A stretch of 64,000 nt of DNA. It comes from Acidimicrobium ferrooxidans DSM 10331. Lineage in GTDB: Bacteria > Actinomycetota > Acidimicrobiia > Acidimicrobiales > Acidimicrobiaceae. Below the pieces are notes generated by a model, which was given only the letters and a program-made list of their open reading frames with translations, was not told the origin of the DNA and searched no databases. Below are positions 44,429 to 53,008 of the stretch, piece by piece. Within the stretch, counting starts at the first letter, position 1. Each line of letters begins with the position of its first letter. Position numbers and translations under genes: made by a program. The DNA lies in assembly GCF_000023265.1 (NCBI RefSeq), contig NC_013124.1, positions 62,001-126,000 on the forward strand. The letters run 5' to 3'.

Positions 44429-46912
44429 CTACCCGGAGTTCTTCTGGACGGTGGCGATCGCATTGATCGATCGCAGGACGAGGGTGAGATCATCGGGGTT
44501 CCGGGAGGACCGCCACGCACCGAGCGCCGTCACCTGCAACGGGTTCAGCTCTGCGAGGACGCGGTTGCGCACGGTGAGCGAGTCGGCGAGCGTCGGACTC
44601 CAGGCGAGGAGTCGGCGCTGACCCGTGGCGCGGAGCGTCTCGGCCACGGTGCGCTCGTACTCCTCCTCGATCACCGCGAAGATCGCCGCTGCGGTCGTCG
44701 GATCGTCTGCGAGGTCGAGGTAGCGGCGGGCCAAGCGCATGTCGGCCTTGGCGAGCGCGATCTGGACGTTGTCGAGCATGCCGGCGACGAACGGCCACGA
44801 GGCCCGAGCCTCCCGGATGGCGTGGTCGCCGTGCGCCTCGCGTGCTGTGGCGAGACCGGTCCCGATGCCGAACCACGCGGGCAGCGTGTGCCGTGACTGG
44901 GCCCACGCGAAGACCCAGGGGATTGCGCGGATCGTGGCAAGTCCGGTATCGGCCTGATGGCGCCGGGCGGGTCGTGAGCCGATGCGGAGCTGGGTGAGCT
45001 CCGGAAAGGGCGTGACCGATCGGAAATAGGCGTCGAAACCGGCGCTCGTGGTCAAGGCCCGATAGGCGTGCTCGCTCGAGCGTGCCACCAGTTCGGTGAC
45101 CATGACCGCGCGGTCGGTGGGTGCGGTGTCGTCGTCCGCGCCGCCGAAGGCTCCGAGCGCGGTGAGCAAGGTCGCGCTGGCGCGATCGGTCGTGGCGTAG
45201 CGGTGCGAGATGGTCTCGCCCTGCTCCGTGATGCGGATGGTGCCGCGCAGCGCAGCTCGCGGGTGCGCTCGGGCCACCTGGGCGATCGGTCCGCCACCAC
45301 GCCCGACGGTGCCGCCACGGCCGTGGAAGAGTTCGACGGTGATGGCGTGGCGTTCTCCGAGGCCGATGAGCGCCTCTTGCGCCCGGTAGAGCGCGTACGC
45401 GGACGCCGCCATGCCACCGTCCTTGGTCGAGTCGGAGTAGCCGAGCATGACCTCTTGGCGCAGCGCCCGACGCTCGAGGTGGGCCAGGTAGGCGGGGAGG
45501 GTGAAGAGTTGCTCCATGACCGACTCGAGACACTCGAGGTCTGCGATGGTCTCGAAGAGCGGGGTGATGTCCAGATGGTCGGCGCCGAGCGCACGGGCGA
45601 TGACGAGGACCGCAATGACGTCGGCAGCGTGGTGGGTCATCGAGATCACGTAGGAGCCGATGGCGGCGGGCCCGAGCTCGGCCTCGACGGTGGTCAGGGT
45701 GTCGAACAGGGCGACGAGGTCGGCAACGAGCGTGGTCCTCGGCGTGCGAGCGTGTGGCGGATGATCCAGGCAGGCCAGCAGCATCGACAGGCGATCGTCC
45801 GCGTCCGCCTCCCAATAGCCAGCCAGGCGAGGATCGTCGCCAAAGAGTTCGAGGATCGCTTGGTGGTGGACCGTCGACTCCTGCCGGATGTCGAGTGATG
45901 CGAGGTGGGTGCCGAACGTCGCGGCTTGCCACACGAGGTCCTGGAGGGGCCCCTCAGCAAGCGCGGTGTCGCCGTGAGCAGCCAGCGAGTCGCGTATGAG
46001 TCGGAGCGCAGTCTCGAGGTCGGGGCCGACCAGGGGGGCGATGTCGAGCGCCTCTGGGTCGTTGTGGAGCCGATGGAGCTGGTTGTCGATACGCGCAAGC
46101 AGGTAGTAGATCTTCTGACGGTAGGGCTCGTCGACGTAGTGGGTGCGCACGTACGGTGCGAGGTGGACGAAGTCGTGCTCGTCGTTGCGGATCGACTCCA
46201 CGATCGCGTCGGAGACGGCGGCGAAGTGCATGGAGTGCGTGAGCCGTCGCTTGACGGCGTCGAGTCGCGAGCGGAACGCCTCGAGGCACGCGGTCGCGTT
46301 CGCGACGAAGGCAGCCTTGGTGACCTCGGCCGTGACCAACGGGTTCCCATCGCGATCGCCGCCGATCCACGAACCGAAGCGCACGGGGACGCCGATGGCA
46401 TCTGCATCGACCCCCCGTGCTGCCGCGAGCTGTCGGTACACGACTGGGATGGCGTCGAACAGGCTGGTGGTGAGGTAGAAGAGGCCGGTGTGCACCTCGT
46501 CGGCGACCTCGAGTCGTCGGGAGCGCAGCTCCTCGGTGAACCACAACAGACGGAGGTCGGACGGGTCGACGGCGTTCGGCGCGTGCGCGATGCGCTGCAG
46601 GGTGTGCAAGATGGTGCGCCGCTTGGTCTCGGTCGGGTGCGCGGTGAGCACCGGAGTGAGGCGGATCCGTCCGAGACTCCTCGGTGCGAGCTTGGCGAGG
46701 TCCGTCACGTCGTCGGCGCCCTCGGCGACGTTGAGGACGTTGAACACGACGTTGGCGAGGCGCAGAAGCTGCTCCGTGTCGTTGCGATCGAGCGGCTCGT
46801 GCTCGGGGCCATCACCGAGCGCGAAGCGGAGCGCGGCGACCGCCCGCGGCGTGGCGAGCGCCCACAGCGCGTCCAGCGGGAGTGACCACAGGTACTCGTT
46901 CGTGCGCGACAG
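44429..46912 (-). CDS. ppc: Phosphoenolpyruvate carboxylase
   Basis: The enzyme has about 827 aa and all catalytic blocks: VLTAHPTETKRR, WIGGDRDGNP, LGYSDSTKDGG, FHGRGGTVGRGGGP, RIGSRPARR and AWAQSRHTLPAWFGIG, with the C-terminus QKNSG. It makes oxaloacetate from PEP and bicarbonate. The start is notable: downstream of the tRNA-Ser 3' end the frame has no ATG, GTG or TTG until deep in the protein. A CTG at 46912 stands 6 nt after a perfect GAGGAGG (46925-46919). The N-terminal part before the first motif is about 90 residues, shorter than the roughly 130 of E. coli Ppc. The gene runs tail to tail with the hydrolase. Confidence 0.92.
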   Translation of the reverse strand: MSRTNEYLWSLPLDALWALATPRAVAALRFALGDGPEHEPLDRNDTEQLLRLANVVFNVLNVAEGADDVTDLAKLAPRSLGRIRLTPVLTAHPTETKRRTILHTLQRIAHAPNAVDPSDLRLLWFTEELRSRRLEVADEVHTGLFYLTTSLFDAIPVVYRQLAAARGVDADAIGVPVRFGSWIGGDRDGNPLVTAEVTKAAFVANATACLEAFRSRLDAVKRRLTHSMHFAAVSDAIVESIRNDEHDFVHLAPYVRTHYVDEPYRQKIYYLLARIDNQLHRLHNDPEALDIAPLVGPDLETALRLIRDSLAAHGDTALAEGPLQDLVWQAATFGTHLASLDIRQESTVHHQAILELFGDDPRLAGYWEADADDRLSMLLACLDHPPHARTPRTTLVADLVALFDTLTTVEAELGPAAIGSYVISMTHHAADVIAVLVIARALGADHLDITPLFETIADLECLESVMEQLFTLPAYLAHLERRALRQEVMLGYSDSTKDGGMAASAYALYRAQEALIGLGERHAITVELFHGRGGTVGRGGGPIAQVARAHPRAALRGTIRITEQGETISHRYATTDRASATLLTALGAFGGADDDTAPTDRAVMVTELVARSSEHAYRALTTSAGFDAYFRSVTPFPELTQLRIGSRPARRHQADTGLATIRAIPWVFAWAQSRHTLPAWFGIGTGLATAREAHGDHAIREARASWPFVAGMLDNVQIALAKADMRLARRYLDLADDPTTAAAIFAVIEEEYERTVAETLRATGQRRLLAWSPTLADSLTVRNRVLAELNPLQVTALGAWRSSRNPDDLTLVLRSINAIATVQKNSG

Positions 46913-46979
46913 CGACTGCCTCCTCGCGGGCCGTGGCGACCAGTGCGCCCGGGCGGCGAGTGCGCCGCCCGGGCCCGAG

Positions 46980-47064
46980 CGGAGGAGGTGGGATTCGAAC
47001 CCACGGTGGGTTGCCCCACACGCGACTTCCAATCGCGCCGATTCGGCCGCTCTCGCACCCCTCC
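46980..47064 (-). tRNA. tRNA-Ser (GGA)
   Basis: On the minus strand the acceptor GGAGGGG (47064-47058) pairs with CTCCTCC (46987-46981, one G-U pair). The anticodon arm CGCGA-TTGGAAG-TCGCG gives GGA, with a long variable arm and a GTGGG-TTCGAAT-CCCAC T-arm. It lies directly upstream of ppc on the same strand. Confidence 0.95.
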
Positions 47065-47142
47065 GTGCCCGTCTCGGTGCACCCAAGGTTCGGGCTGCTA
47101 CGCTAGCCTACGGTCTACATCGCGCCCGGGCCGCCGGCGTGG

Positions 47143-47252
47143 GCGCGGAAGCCGGGCCCCACGCGGCGGGTCCCCGTGAACCGGGTCAGGGCCGGGAGGC
47201 AGCAGCCCTCAGCGGAGCGATTCGGGTGCCGTGGCCAGCCTGGCTTCCGCGC
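47143..47252 (+). ncRNA. ffs: Signal recognition particle RNA, small bacterial type
   Basis: The 110-nt segment contains the conserved SRP apical domain: GTGAACCGGGTCAGG, the GGGAGGC tetraloop region and AGCAGCCCTCAGC. Its ends, GCGCGGAAGCC (47143-47153) and GGCTTCCGCGC (47242-47252), are exact reverse complements forming the terminal stem. It binds Ffh to target ribosomes to the membrane. Location just before dnaX-recR is common in bacteria. The tetraloop has GGGA in place of the more usual GGAA. Confidence 0.93.
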
Positions 47253-47290
47253 AACGCCGGCGGCCTCGTAGGCCTGTCCGGGGCTGAAGC

Positions 47291-47296
47291 TAGGAT
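47291..47296 (+). promoter_or_regulatory. -10 hexamer of predicted leaderless dnaX mRNA
   Basis: TAGGAT is followed by GCCACC (6 nt) and GTG 47303, with no Shine-Dalgarno, so transcription would start at the GTG. Confidence 0.55.
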
Positions 47297-47302
47297 GCCA
47301 CC

Positions 47303-49210
47303 GTGGCCGAGCCTTACCAGTCGCTGTATCGGCGCTTTCGACCGCGGCGCTTCGGCGAGGTCCGAGGTCAGGAGCGCGTCACCGAGACCTTGAGGCGCGC
47401 GGTGGCCGAGGGGCATGTCTCGCACGCCTACCTCTTCTCGGGCCCGCGGGGAACCGGGAAGACCTCGACTGCTCGTATCCTCGCGATGGCGCTCAACTGC
47501 GAGGCGCCCGTCGATGGTGAGCCGTGTCTCGCCTGCGCGTCGTGCGAGGCCGTCGTGCGCGGCAGCTCCGCGGACGTCGAGGAGCTCGATGCAGCGTCGA
47601 ACTCCGGTGTGGACTCCATTCGATGGATCACCCAGACCGTTGCGGCTGCGCCGGTCGGGCGGTGGCGCGTCTACATCGTCGACGAGGTCCACATGCTCTC
47701 GCAGGCAGCGTCGAACGCCTTGTTGAAGACGCTCGAGGAACCGCCGGCGCACGTCGTGTTCATCCTCGCGACGACCAACCCGGCCAAGGTGCTCGCAACC
47801 GTGCGCTCGAGGACGCAGCACTTCGCCTTTCGCCTGCTCGACGACGCATCGGTCGATGCGTTGGTCGCCGAGGTCCTGGAGGCGCTCGGCGCCAGCTTGT
47901 CCGACGAGGCGCTGGCCTACGTGCGTCGGCGGGGCGGAGGATCTGCGCGTGACACGCTCTCGGTTCTTGAGCAGGTCCTCGCGCTCGGAGGCGTGGTGAA
48001 CGACGCGGCCGACGGCGCCGTCGCGCTCGCACAGGCGATCGCAGACGGTGACCTCGCGTCCGCGGTGCGCATCGCGAGCGATGCCTTCGAGGGCGGCATC
48101 GACCCGACAGAACTCGTCGCCGACACCGTGGGCGATCTCGGTCGACGGTTCGTGGCCGAGGCGCTGGCCGGTGCGCGAGGGGCGGAGCTCGCTCGGCTCT
48201 CGCGGCCGCTCGAGACCCTCGGACGCTTGGGGGCGGGCCTGCGCGATGCGTTGGACCCACAGGTGGTCGTGCTCGCAGGGCTCGCCGAGGCGCTGGCGCC
48301 GGACGCGAGGCTCAGCGCGCTCGAGGCTCGCGTGGCCGCGCTCGAGGCCGACCTCGCAGGAGCCGGTCACATGCCGAGACCCAAGCCACCGACCGGCGAG
48401 CCACTGCCGGCCCGGACCACGAGCCCCGAGCCCGCCGGGCACTCGGCGTCGCCAAACGTTGCGGAGCCTGAGACCAGCCAGCCAGAGACCCGGGAGCGAG
48501 CGTCCCGCGCACCAGCGCGCGGACTCCAAGATGCTCGGCGTGGTGGCGACGAGCATCCTGGTGCGTCCACCGAGCAGCGGCCCTCGTCGCTCGATCGCGT
48601 GCGTGCTGCCTTCGCGAGGAATCAGCAGCGGGCCGATGTCGACCGTGGCGAGCCATCCGAGCCCGTCGCGACCACCCCGGCCCCTCATGGAGACGATGAC
48701 CAGCCCGCGGCGGCCCCCGACGCGCACGGCTCCCCGGTGCCGAGCGGGCTCGCTGACGAAGCAACGCGAGCCGCTGGGCCCGCGTCGCTCGAGGCCCGTC
48801 GGCAGCGACTGCAGGCACGCTGGTTCGACGACGTGATGGCCAAGGCGCCCCGGGTCCTGCGTCCGCTCCTCGCGCACGCTCGTCTCGCGATCCGAGACGA
48901 GCGCATCGTGGTGGCGGTCGACAACCGAACGGTTGCCGAGCGGCTCGTCCCCCATCTCGCCGAGATCGTCGCGCTCGTCGGCCCGGACGAGTTTGCCGAG
49001 CCGCCCGAGATCGTCGTCGACCCTGGATCGAGTCAGACGTCGTCCCGGGCGCCCGCTGCGAGCGTCGACGATCGCGATCCAGGCGACGAGGACGGCGTCG
49101 ATCTCACCGACGCCCCCTCGTCCGATGCGACCCCCGTGCGCGACCTCAGCGAGTCGGTGATCGAGGCCAACGTCCGCAGCATCTTCGAGGATGCTCGACG
49201 GCTCCCATGA
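47303..49210 (+). CDS. dnaX: DNA polymerase III subunit gamma/tau
   Basis: The 635-aa clamp-loader ATPase has RRFRPRRFGEVRGQ, Walker A GPRGTGKTSTAR (47-58), a zinc module (CEAPVDGEPCLACASC), Walker B VYIVDEVHMLS and the sensor segment ILATTNPAKV with the SRC region as SRTQHF. After the collar domain (about 210-345) a disordered Pro/Ala-rich linker (350-500) and a short C-terminal domain of tau type follow. No slippery heptamer was noticed. The stop overlaps recR (ATGA). Confidence 0.95.
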   Translation: MAEPYQSLYRRFRPRRFGEVRGQERVTETLRRAVAEGHVSHAYLFSGPRGTGKTSTARILAMALNCEAPVDGEPCLACASCEAVVRGSSADVEELDAASNSGVDSIRWITQTVAAAPVGRWRVYIVDEVHMLSQAASNALLKTLEEPPAHVVFILATTNPAKVLATVRSRTQHFAFRLLDDASVDALVAEVLEALGASLSDEALAYVRRRGGGSARDTLSVLEQVLALGGVVNDAADGAVALAQAIADGDLASAVRIASDAFEGGIDPTELVADTVGDLGRRFVAEALAGARGAELARLSRPLETLGRLGAGLRDALDPQVVVLAGLAEALAPDARLSALEARVAALEADLAGAGHMPRPKPPTGEPLPARTTSPEPAGHSASPNVAEPETSQPETRERASRAPARGLQDARRGGDEHPGASTEQRPSSLDRVRAAFARNQQRADVDRGEPSEPVATTPAPHGDDDQPAAAPDAHGSPVPSGLADEATRAAGPASLEARRQRLQARWFDDVMAKAPRVLRPLLAHARLAIRDERIVVAVDNRTVAERLVPHLAEIVALVGPDEFAEPPEIVVDPGSSQTSSRAPAASVDDRDPGDEDGVDLTDAPSSDATPVRDLSESVIEANVRSIFEDARRLP

Positions 49211-49824
49211 ACTCACTGCCTCCAACGCTGGACGCGCTCATCGAGGAGCTCGGTCGATTGCCTGGCATCGGTCCGAAGTCGGCGCAACGCATCGCGCTGG
49301 CGCTCATCGTGCGCGGCCCGGCCGCTGCGCACCGGCTCGCAGACGTCCTCGTCACCGCGACCGAGCGGCTCGGTCGTTGTGACCGCTGCGGGGCGCTCGC
49401 AGAGGGGGCGCGCTGCCCGATCTGCGACGATCCGGCCCGAGATCCGCGCATCGTCCTCGTCGTCGAGGGCGATCGCGACGTGTGGGCCTTCGAGCGGGCG
49501 CGACGTTTCCGAGGGACCTACCACGTCCTCGGCGGCGTGATCAGCCCCATGGACGGCGTCGGACCTGATGATCTCGCCATCGGCCGGCTCATCGCTCGCG
49601 TCGAGGCCGAGCCGATCGAGGAGGTCGTGGTCGCGACCTCGCCGACCGTGGAGGGCGAGACGACGGCGACCTACCTCGCCAGAGTGCTGGCCGGGCGCGT
49701 CGGTGTCTCGCGTCTTGCGACCGGCGTGCCCGTCGGCGGCGAGCTGGAGTACGTCGACGAGCTGACCTTGGCGCGCGCGCTCGAGGGCCGACGGCCCTTC
49801 GACGACGCGGGGCCGCGCCGCTAG
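49207..49824 (+). CDS. recR: Recombination protein RecR
   Basis: The 205-aa protein has a helix-hairpin-helix LGRLPGIGPKSAQRIAL, a zinc finger CDRCGALAEGARCPIC, a Toprim domain starting VLVVEGDRDVWAFE, and the Walker-like segment ATSPTVEGETTATYLAR. It works with RecF/RecO to load RecA at gaps. The ATG overlaps the dnaX stop, the classical dnaX-recR arrangement. Confidence 0.95.
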   Translation: MNSLPPTLDALIEELGRLPGIGPKSAQRIALALIVRGPAAAHRLADVLVTATERLGRCDRCGALAEGARCPICDDPARDPRIVLVVEGDRDVWAFERARRFRGTYHVLGGVISPMDGVGPDDLAIGRLIARVEAEPIEEVVVATSPTVEGETTATYLARVLAGRVGVSRLATGVPVGGELEYVDELTLARALEGRRPFDDAGPRR

Positions 49825-50238
49825 TCAGTCGGTTGCAGGCGGTTCTTCGACGAACTCGATCAGGACGCCACCGGTGGAGCGGGGATGGACGAAGGCAACC
49901 GTCGTGCCGCGCGATCCTCGGCGGGGTACCTCGTCGATCGGGTCGAAGCCCTGACGTCGAGCCTCCTCGAGGGCGTCGCGACACGATTGCACTCGGAGGG
50001 CGAGGTGGTGGATGCCGGGCCCTCGACGGGCGAGAAAGCGAGCGACCGGCGAGTCCTCGCGGGTCGGAGCAACCAGCTGAATGAAGCTCGGCCCGACCGC
50101 GAGCATGACCTCCTCGATGCCGTCGGAGTCGACGTGCTCGCGGTGGGCGAGTCGTGCCCCGAGCGCCTCCCACCGGGCGATCGCCGCGTCGAGGTCGTCG
50201 ACCGCGATGCCGACGTGGTCGATCTCAGGCTCGTCCAT
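49825..50238 (-). CDS. mce: Methylmalonyl-CoA epimerase
   Basis: The 137-aa vicinal-oxygen-chelate protein has DHVGIAVDDLDAAIARWEALG (metal His8), SFIQLVAP (Gln), PGIHHLALRV (His) and GVLIEFVEE (Glu), the metal set of the epimerase. It interconverts R- and S-methylmalonyl-CoA (and ethylmalonyl-CoA in some organisms). The ATG lies inside the 3' end of ccr (14-nt overlap), so the two are translated together. The stop abuts the recR stop. Confidence 0.9.
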   Translation of the reverse strand: MDEPEIDHVGIAVDDLDAAIARWEALGARLAHREHVDSDGIEEVMLAVGPSFIQLVAPTREDSPVARFLARRGPGIHHLALRVQSCRDALEEARRQGFDPIDEVPRRGSRGTTVAFVHPRSTGGVLIEFVEEPPATD

Positions 50239-51619
50239 CGTCGCCTCCGCGCTGTTCGGGTGCCGTCGTTTGCTCGGCCGCAAAGCGCGCGAAGAGTGCG
50301 ATGCGGTCTTCGCCGATCGCGGTGCGTGCCTCGGGGTCGTCGATGCCGAGCCCCGGCGTGGGCGAGAGGCAGAGGATCCCGACCTTGCCTTCGTGACGGT
50401 TCTGGCGGACCGTGCGAACCGCTTCGGCGACCTCCTCGAGCGGGTACGTGGCCGACAGGACCGGTTGGATGCGTCCACGCTCGATGAGTCGATTGGCTTC
50501 CCACGCCTCGCGATAGTTCGCGAAGTGGCTGCCCTTGATGGTCTTCAGCTTCATCCACAGGTGGCGGTTGTCGTAGGAGATCCAATGTCCGCTCGTGGCA
50601 GCGCACGTCACGATCGTGCCGCCGCGCTTGGCGACGTAGACGGACGCCCCCATGGTCGCGCGGCCCGGGTGCTCGAAGACGATGTCAGGGTCTTCGCCCA
50701 CGAGGTCACGTATGTCTTGGCCGAAGCGTCGCCACTCCGTTTCGTCCTGCGTGTCGTCGTCGCGCCAGAACTGGTAGTTCCGCTCGGAACGATCGATGAC
50801 GTACTCGCAGCCCATGCGTCGGAGCAGCGCTGCCTTGCGCGGCGAGGAGACCACCCCGACGGGGATGCCTCCGCCGTTCAGGACGTACTGGACGCCGTAG
50901 GAGCCGATCCCACCGGTCGCGCCCCAGATCAGCACCACCTGTCCTTGACGCATCTGGGCACCGTTGGGCGAGACGAGCATGCGGTAGGCGGTCGAGTTGG
51001 TGAGGGGATTGACGGCCGCCTCTTCCCAGCTGAGATGGCGGGGCTTCGGCATGAGCTGATTGGCTCGCACGATGGTGAACTCCGCCAAGCCGCCGAAGTT
51101 GGTCTCGTAACCCCAGATGCGCTGCTCGCTGGCGAGCATCGAGTCGTCGTGGGCGCTCGGGTCTTGGTCGTCGACCGCGTTGCAGTGCACGACCACACGG
51201 TCACCGATCTGCCAGCGGCGTACCGCGGGTCCGGTGCGAACGATGACACCGGCAGCGTCCGATCCGATCACGTGGTAGGGCAGGTTGTGGCGCTGGTCGA
51301 GCGGCCGCGGTGAGCGTCCGAGTCGGGCGAGGAACTGAAACGTCGGCACCGGTTCGAAGAGCGCCGACCAGATCGTGTTGTAGTTGATCGAGCTCGCCAT
51401 CACCGCGACGAGCACTTCGTCCGGCCCGAGCTCGGGCATGGGGACATCTCCGATGTGCAAGGTGGTGCCGGGGTCGCGTACGGCAGGATCGAGGTGGGCA
51501 ACACGCTCGATGTCGGACTGCTGGACGTAGCAGGCCCGGTAGTGGTCCGGGACCGGTGTCGCCGCCAACTCGGCGGGATCCGCGCCAGCGAGCACAGCCT
51601 CGGTGAGGAACGACGGCAT
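50225..51619 (-). CDS. ccr: Crotonyl-CoA carboxylase/reductase
   Basis: The 464-aa MDR-family protein matches Ccr over its whole length: SSINYNTIWSALFEPVPTF, NLPYHVIGSDAAGV, WGYETNFGGLAEF, LIWGATGGIGSYGVQYV (NADPH site), DIVFEHPGRATMGASVYV and IKGSHFANYREAWEAN, ending GKVGILCL. It reductively carboxylates crotonyl-CoA to ethylmalonyl-CoA. Together with the overlapping epimerase and the divergent thiolase this suggests an ethylmalonyl-CoA route or extender-unit supply. A TAACGT hexamer 6 nt before the ATG predicts a leaderless mRNA. Confidence 0.93.
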   Translation of the reverse strand: MPSFLTEAVLAGADPAELAATPVPDHYRACYVQQSDIERVAHLDPAVRDPGTTLHIGDVPMPELGPDEVLVAVMASSINYNTIWSALFEPVPTFQFLARLGRSPRPLDQRHNLPYHVIGSDAAGVIVRTGPAVRRWQIGDRVVVHCNAVDDQDPSAHDDSMLASEQRIWGYETNFGGLAEFTIVRANQLMPKPRHLSWEEAAVNPLTNSTAYRMLVSPNGAQMRQGQVVLIWGATGGIGSYGVQYVLNGGGIPVGVVSSPRKAALLRRMGCEYVIDRSERNYQFWRDDDTQDETEWRRFGQDIRDLVGEDPDIVFEHPGRATMGASVYVAKRGGTIVTCAATSGHWISYDNRHLWMKLKTIKGSHFANYREAWEANRLIERGRIQPVLSATYPLEEVAEAVRTVRQNRHEGKVGILCLSPTPGLGIDDPEARTAIGEDRIALFARFAAEQTTAPEQRGGDDGRA

Positions 51620-51625
51620 GCTCTG

Positions 51626-51631
51626 ACGTTA
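51626..51631 (-). promoter_or_regulatory. -10 hexamer of predicted leaderless ccr mRNA
   Basis: TAACGT on the minus strand is followed by CAGAGC (6 nt) and ATG 51619. The divergent thiolase gene has TAGACT at 51689-51694 and a normal ribosome site. Confidence 0.5.
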
Positions 51632-51764
51632 GCCGCTGGCGACCTCGGCGTGTGGGCAGCCCATCTCGACGCTGCGACGCCGGTGTTCTAGACTCGCGAG
51701 GTCACAACCGTGTGCTCGTGCTGGCGCCACCAGGTCAGGCACTCGGAAGGTTGGAGGAGGTCGT

Positions 51765-52961
51765 ATGTCGAGGTCGGTCATTGTCTCGTACGCTCGCACA
51801 CCGATCGGCAAGCTCCAGGGTGCGTTGGCGTCGCTGTCGGCGATGGAGCTCGGTGGTCGCGCCATCGCGGGCGCGCTCGAGCGAGCGGGAGTCGCCCCGG
51901 ACTCGGTGGACTATGTCTTCATGGGCCACGTGCTCCAGGCGGGCCAAGGCCAGATCACCGCGCGTCAGGCGGCGGTGGCCGCCAACATTCCCATGACCGT
52001 TCCCGCCACCACGGTGAACAAGGTCTGCTTGTCGGGCTTGAACGCAGTGTTCCTCGCCGATCTCCTCCTCGCCCAAGGACGCACCAGTGTCGTGGTGGCG
52101 GGCGGCATGGAGTCCATGTCGCGGGCGCCCTACGTGCTCCCCGGCGCGCGAGGCGGGCTGCGCATGGGCGACGCGGCCCTCATCGACTCGATGCTCTACG
52201 ACGGGCTCTTCTGTGCGTTCGATCGCATGGCGATGGGTGCCTCGACCGAACACTACTGCCGGGTGGATCATCCGGTGTCTCGCGATCGCCAGGATGCCTT
52301 TGCGGCACGTTCGCACGAACTCGCTGCTCGAGCGGCGAAGGAGGGCCGTCTCGCCGACGAGATCGTGCCGGTCACGGTTGCGGGGCGCCGAGGCGAGGTG
52401 CACGTGGTCGAGGACGACGAGGGCATCCGTCCCGAGACCACGGTCGAGACGTTGGCCCGTCTGCGTCCGGCCTTTGCCGAGGACGGCACCATCACCGCTG
52501 GTAATGCGTCGCAGATCTCCGACGGCGCTGCCGCGCTCGTCGTCATGCGGGCCGAGGAGGCAGAGCGACGGGGCCTGACCCCTCTCGGAGAGATCCTCGG
52601 TTATGGGCAGGTTGCCGGTCCTGACGCGTCGTTGCTGCACCAACCCTCGAACGCCATCCGTGCTGCCGCGAGCGACGCCGGCCTCGACCCGGCCTCACTG
52701 GACCTCGTCGAGATCAACGAGGCGTTCGCCGCGGTCGCGCTCGCGTCCATGGACGATCTCGGTATCGATCCCGCGCGTGTCAACGTCAATGGGGGCGCGA
52801 TCGCGCTCGGCCACCCCATCGGGGCCTCTGGTGCGCGGATCCTCGGCTCGCTCCTGCTCGAGCTCCGTCGTCGTGGTGGCGGTGTCGGCGCGGCCGCCCT
52901 GTGCGGCGGAGGAGGCCAGGGGGATGCGATGATCGTGCGCGTGCCCCGCACCGAGTCCTGA
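51765..52961 (+). CDS. Acetyl-CoA C-acetyltransferase (thiolase)
   Basis: The 398-aa thiolase has the nucleophile Cys in [12 protein letters not shown], the catalytic His in [17 protein letters not shown] and the second Cys in [10 protein letters not shown], the biosynthetic-type form. It condenses two acetyl-CoA to acetoacetyl-CoA, the entry to crotonyl-CoA. It is divergent from ccr across 145 bp, consistent with a shared pathway. ATG 51765 follows GGAGGAGGT. It differs clearly from the thiolase at 25173. Confidence 0.9.
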   Translation: MSRSVIVSYARTPIGKLQGALASLSAMELGGRAIAGALERAGVAPDSVDYVFMGHVLQAGQGQITARQAAVAANIPMTVPATTVNKVCLSGLNAVFLADLLLAQGRTSVVVAGGMESMSRAPYVLPGARGGLRMGDAALIDSMLYDGLFCAFDRMAMGASTEHYCRVDHPVSRDRQDAFAARSHELAARAAKEGRLADEIVPVTVAGRRGEVHVVEDDEGIRPETTVETLARLRPAFAEDGTITAGNASQISDGAAALVVMRAEEAERRGLTPLGEILGYGQVAGPDASLLHQPSNAIRAAASDAGLDPASLDLVEINEAFAAVALASMDDLGIDPARVNVNGGAIALGHPIGASGARILGSLLLELRRRGGGVGAAALCGGGGQGDAMIVRVPRTES

Positions 52962-53008
52962 CTCAAGCCGCCAGAGGGGCGGTCGATGACCTCCTCGGGA
53001 GGTCCCGC

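Noticed and set aside
46980-47086. Extension of the PEP carboxylase frame to an ATG at 47086
   Set aside because: That reading would translate through the complete tRNA-Ser (GGA) gene, and its extra N-terminus resembles nothing in the family.
47186-49225. Minus-strand open frame of 679 codons
   Set aside because: It is antisense to dnaX, whose clamp-loader motifs are unambiguous.
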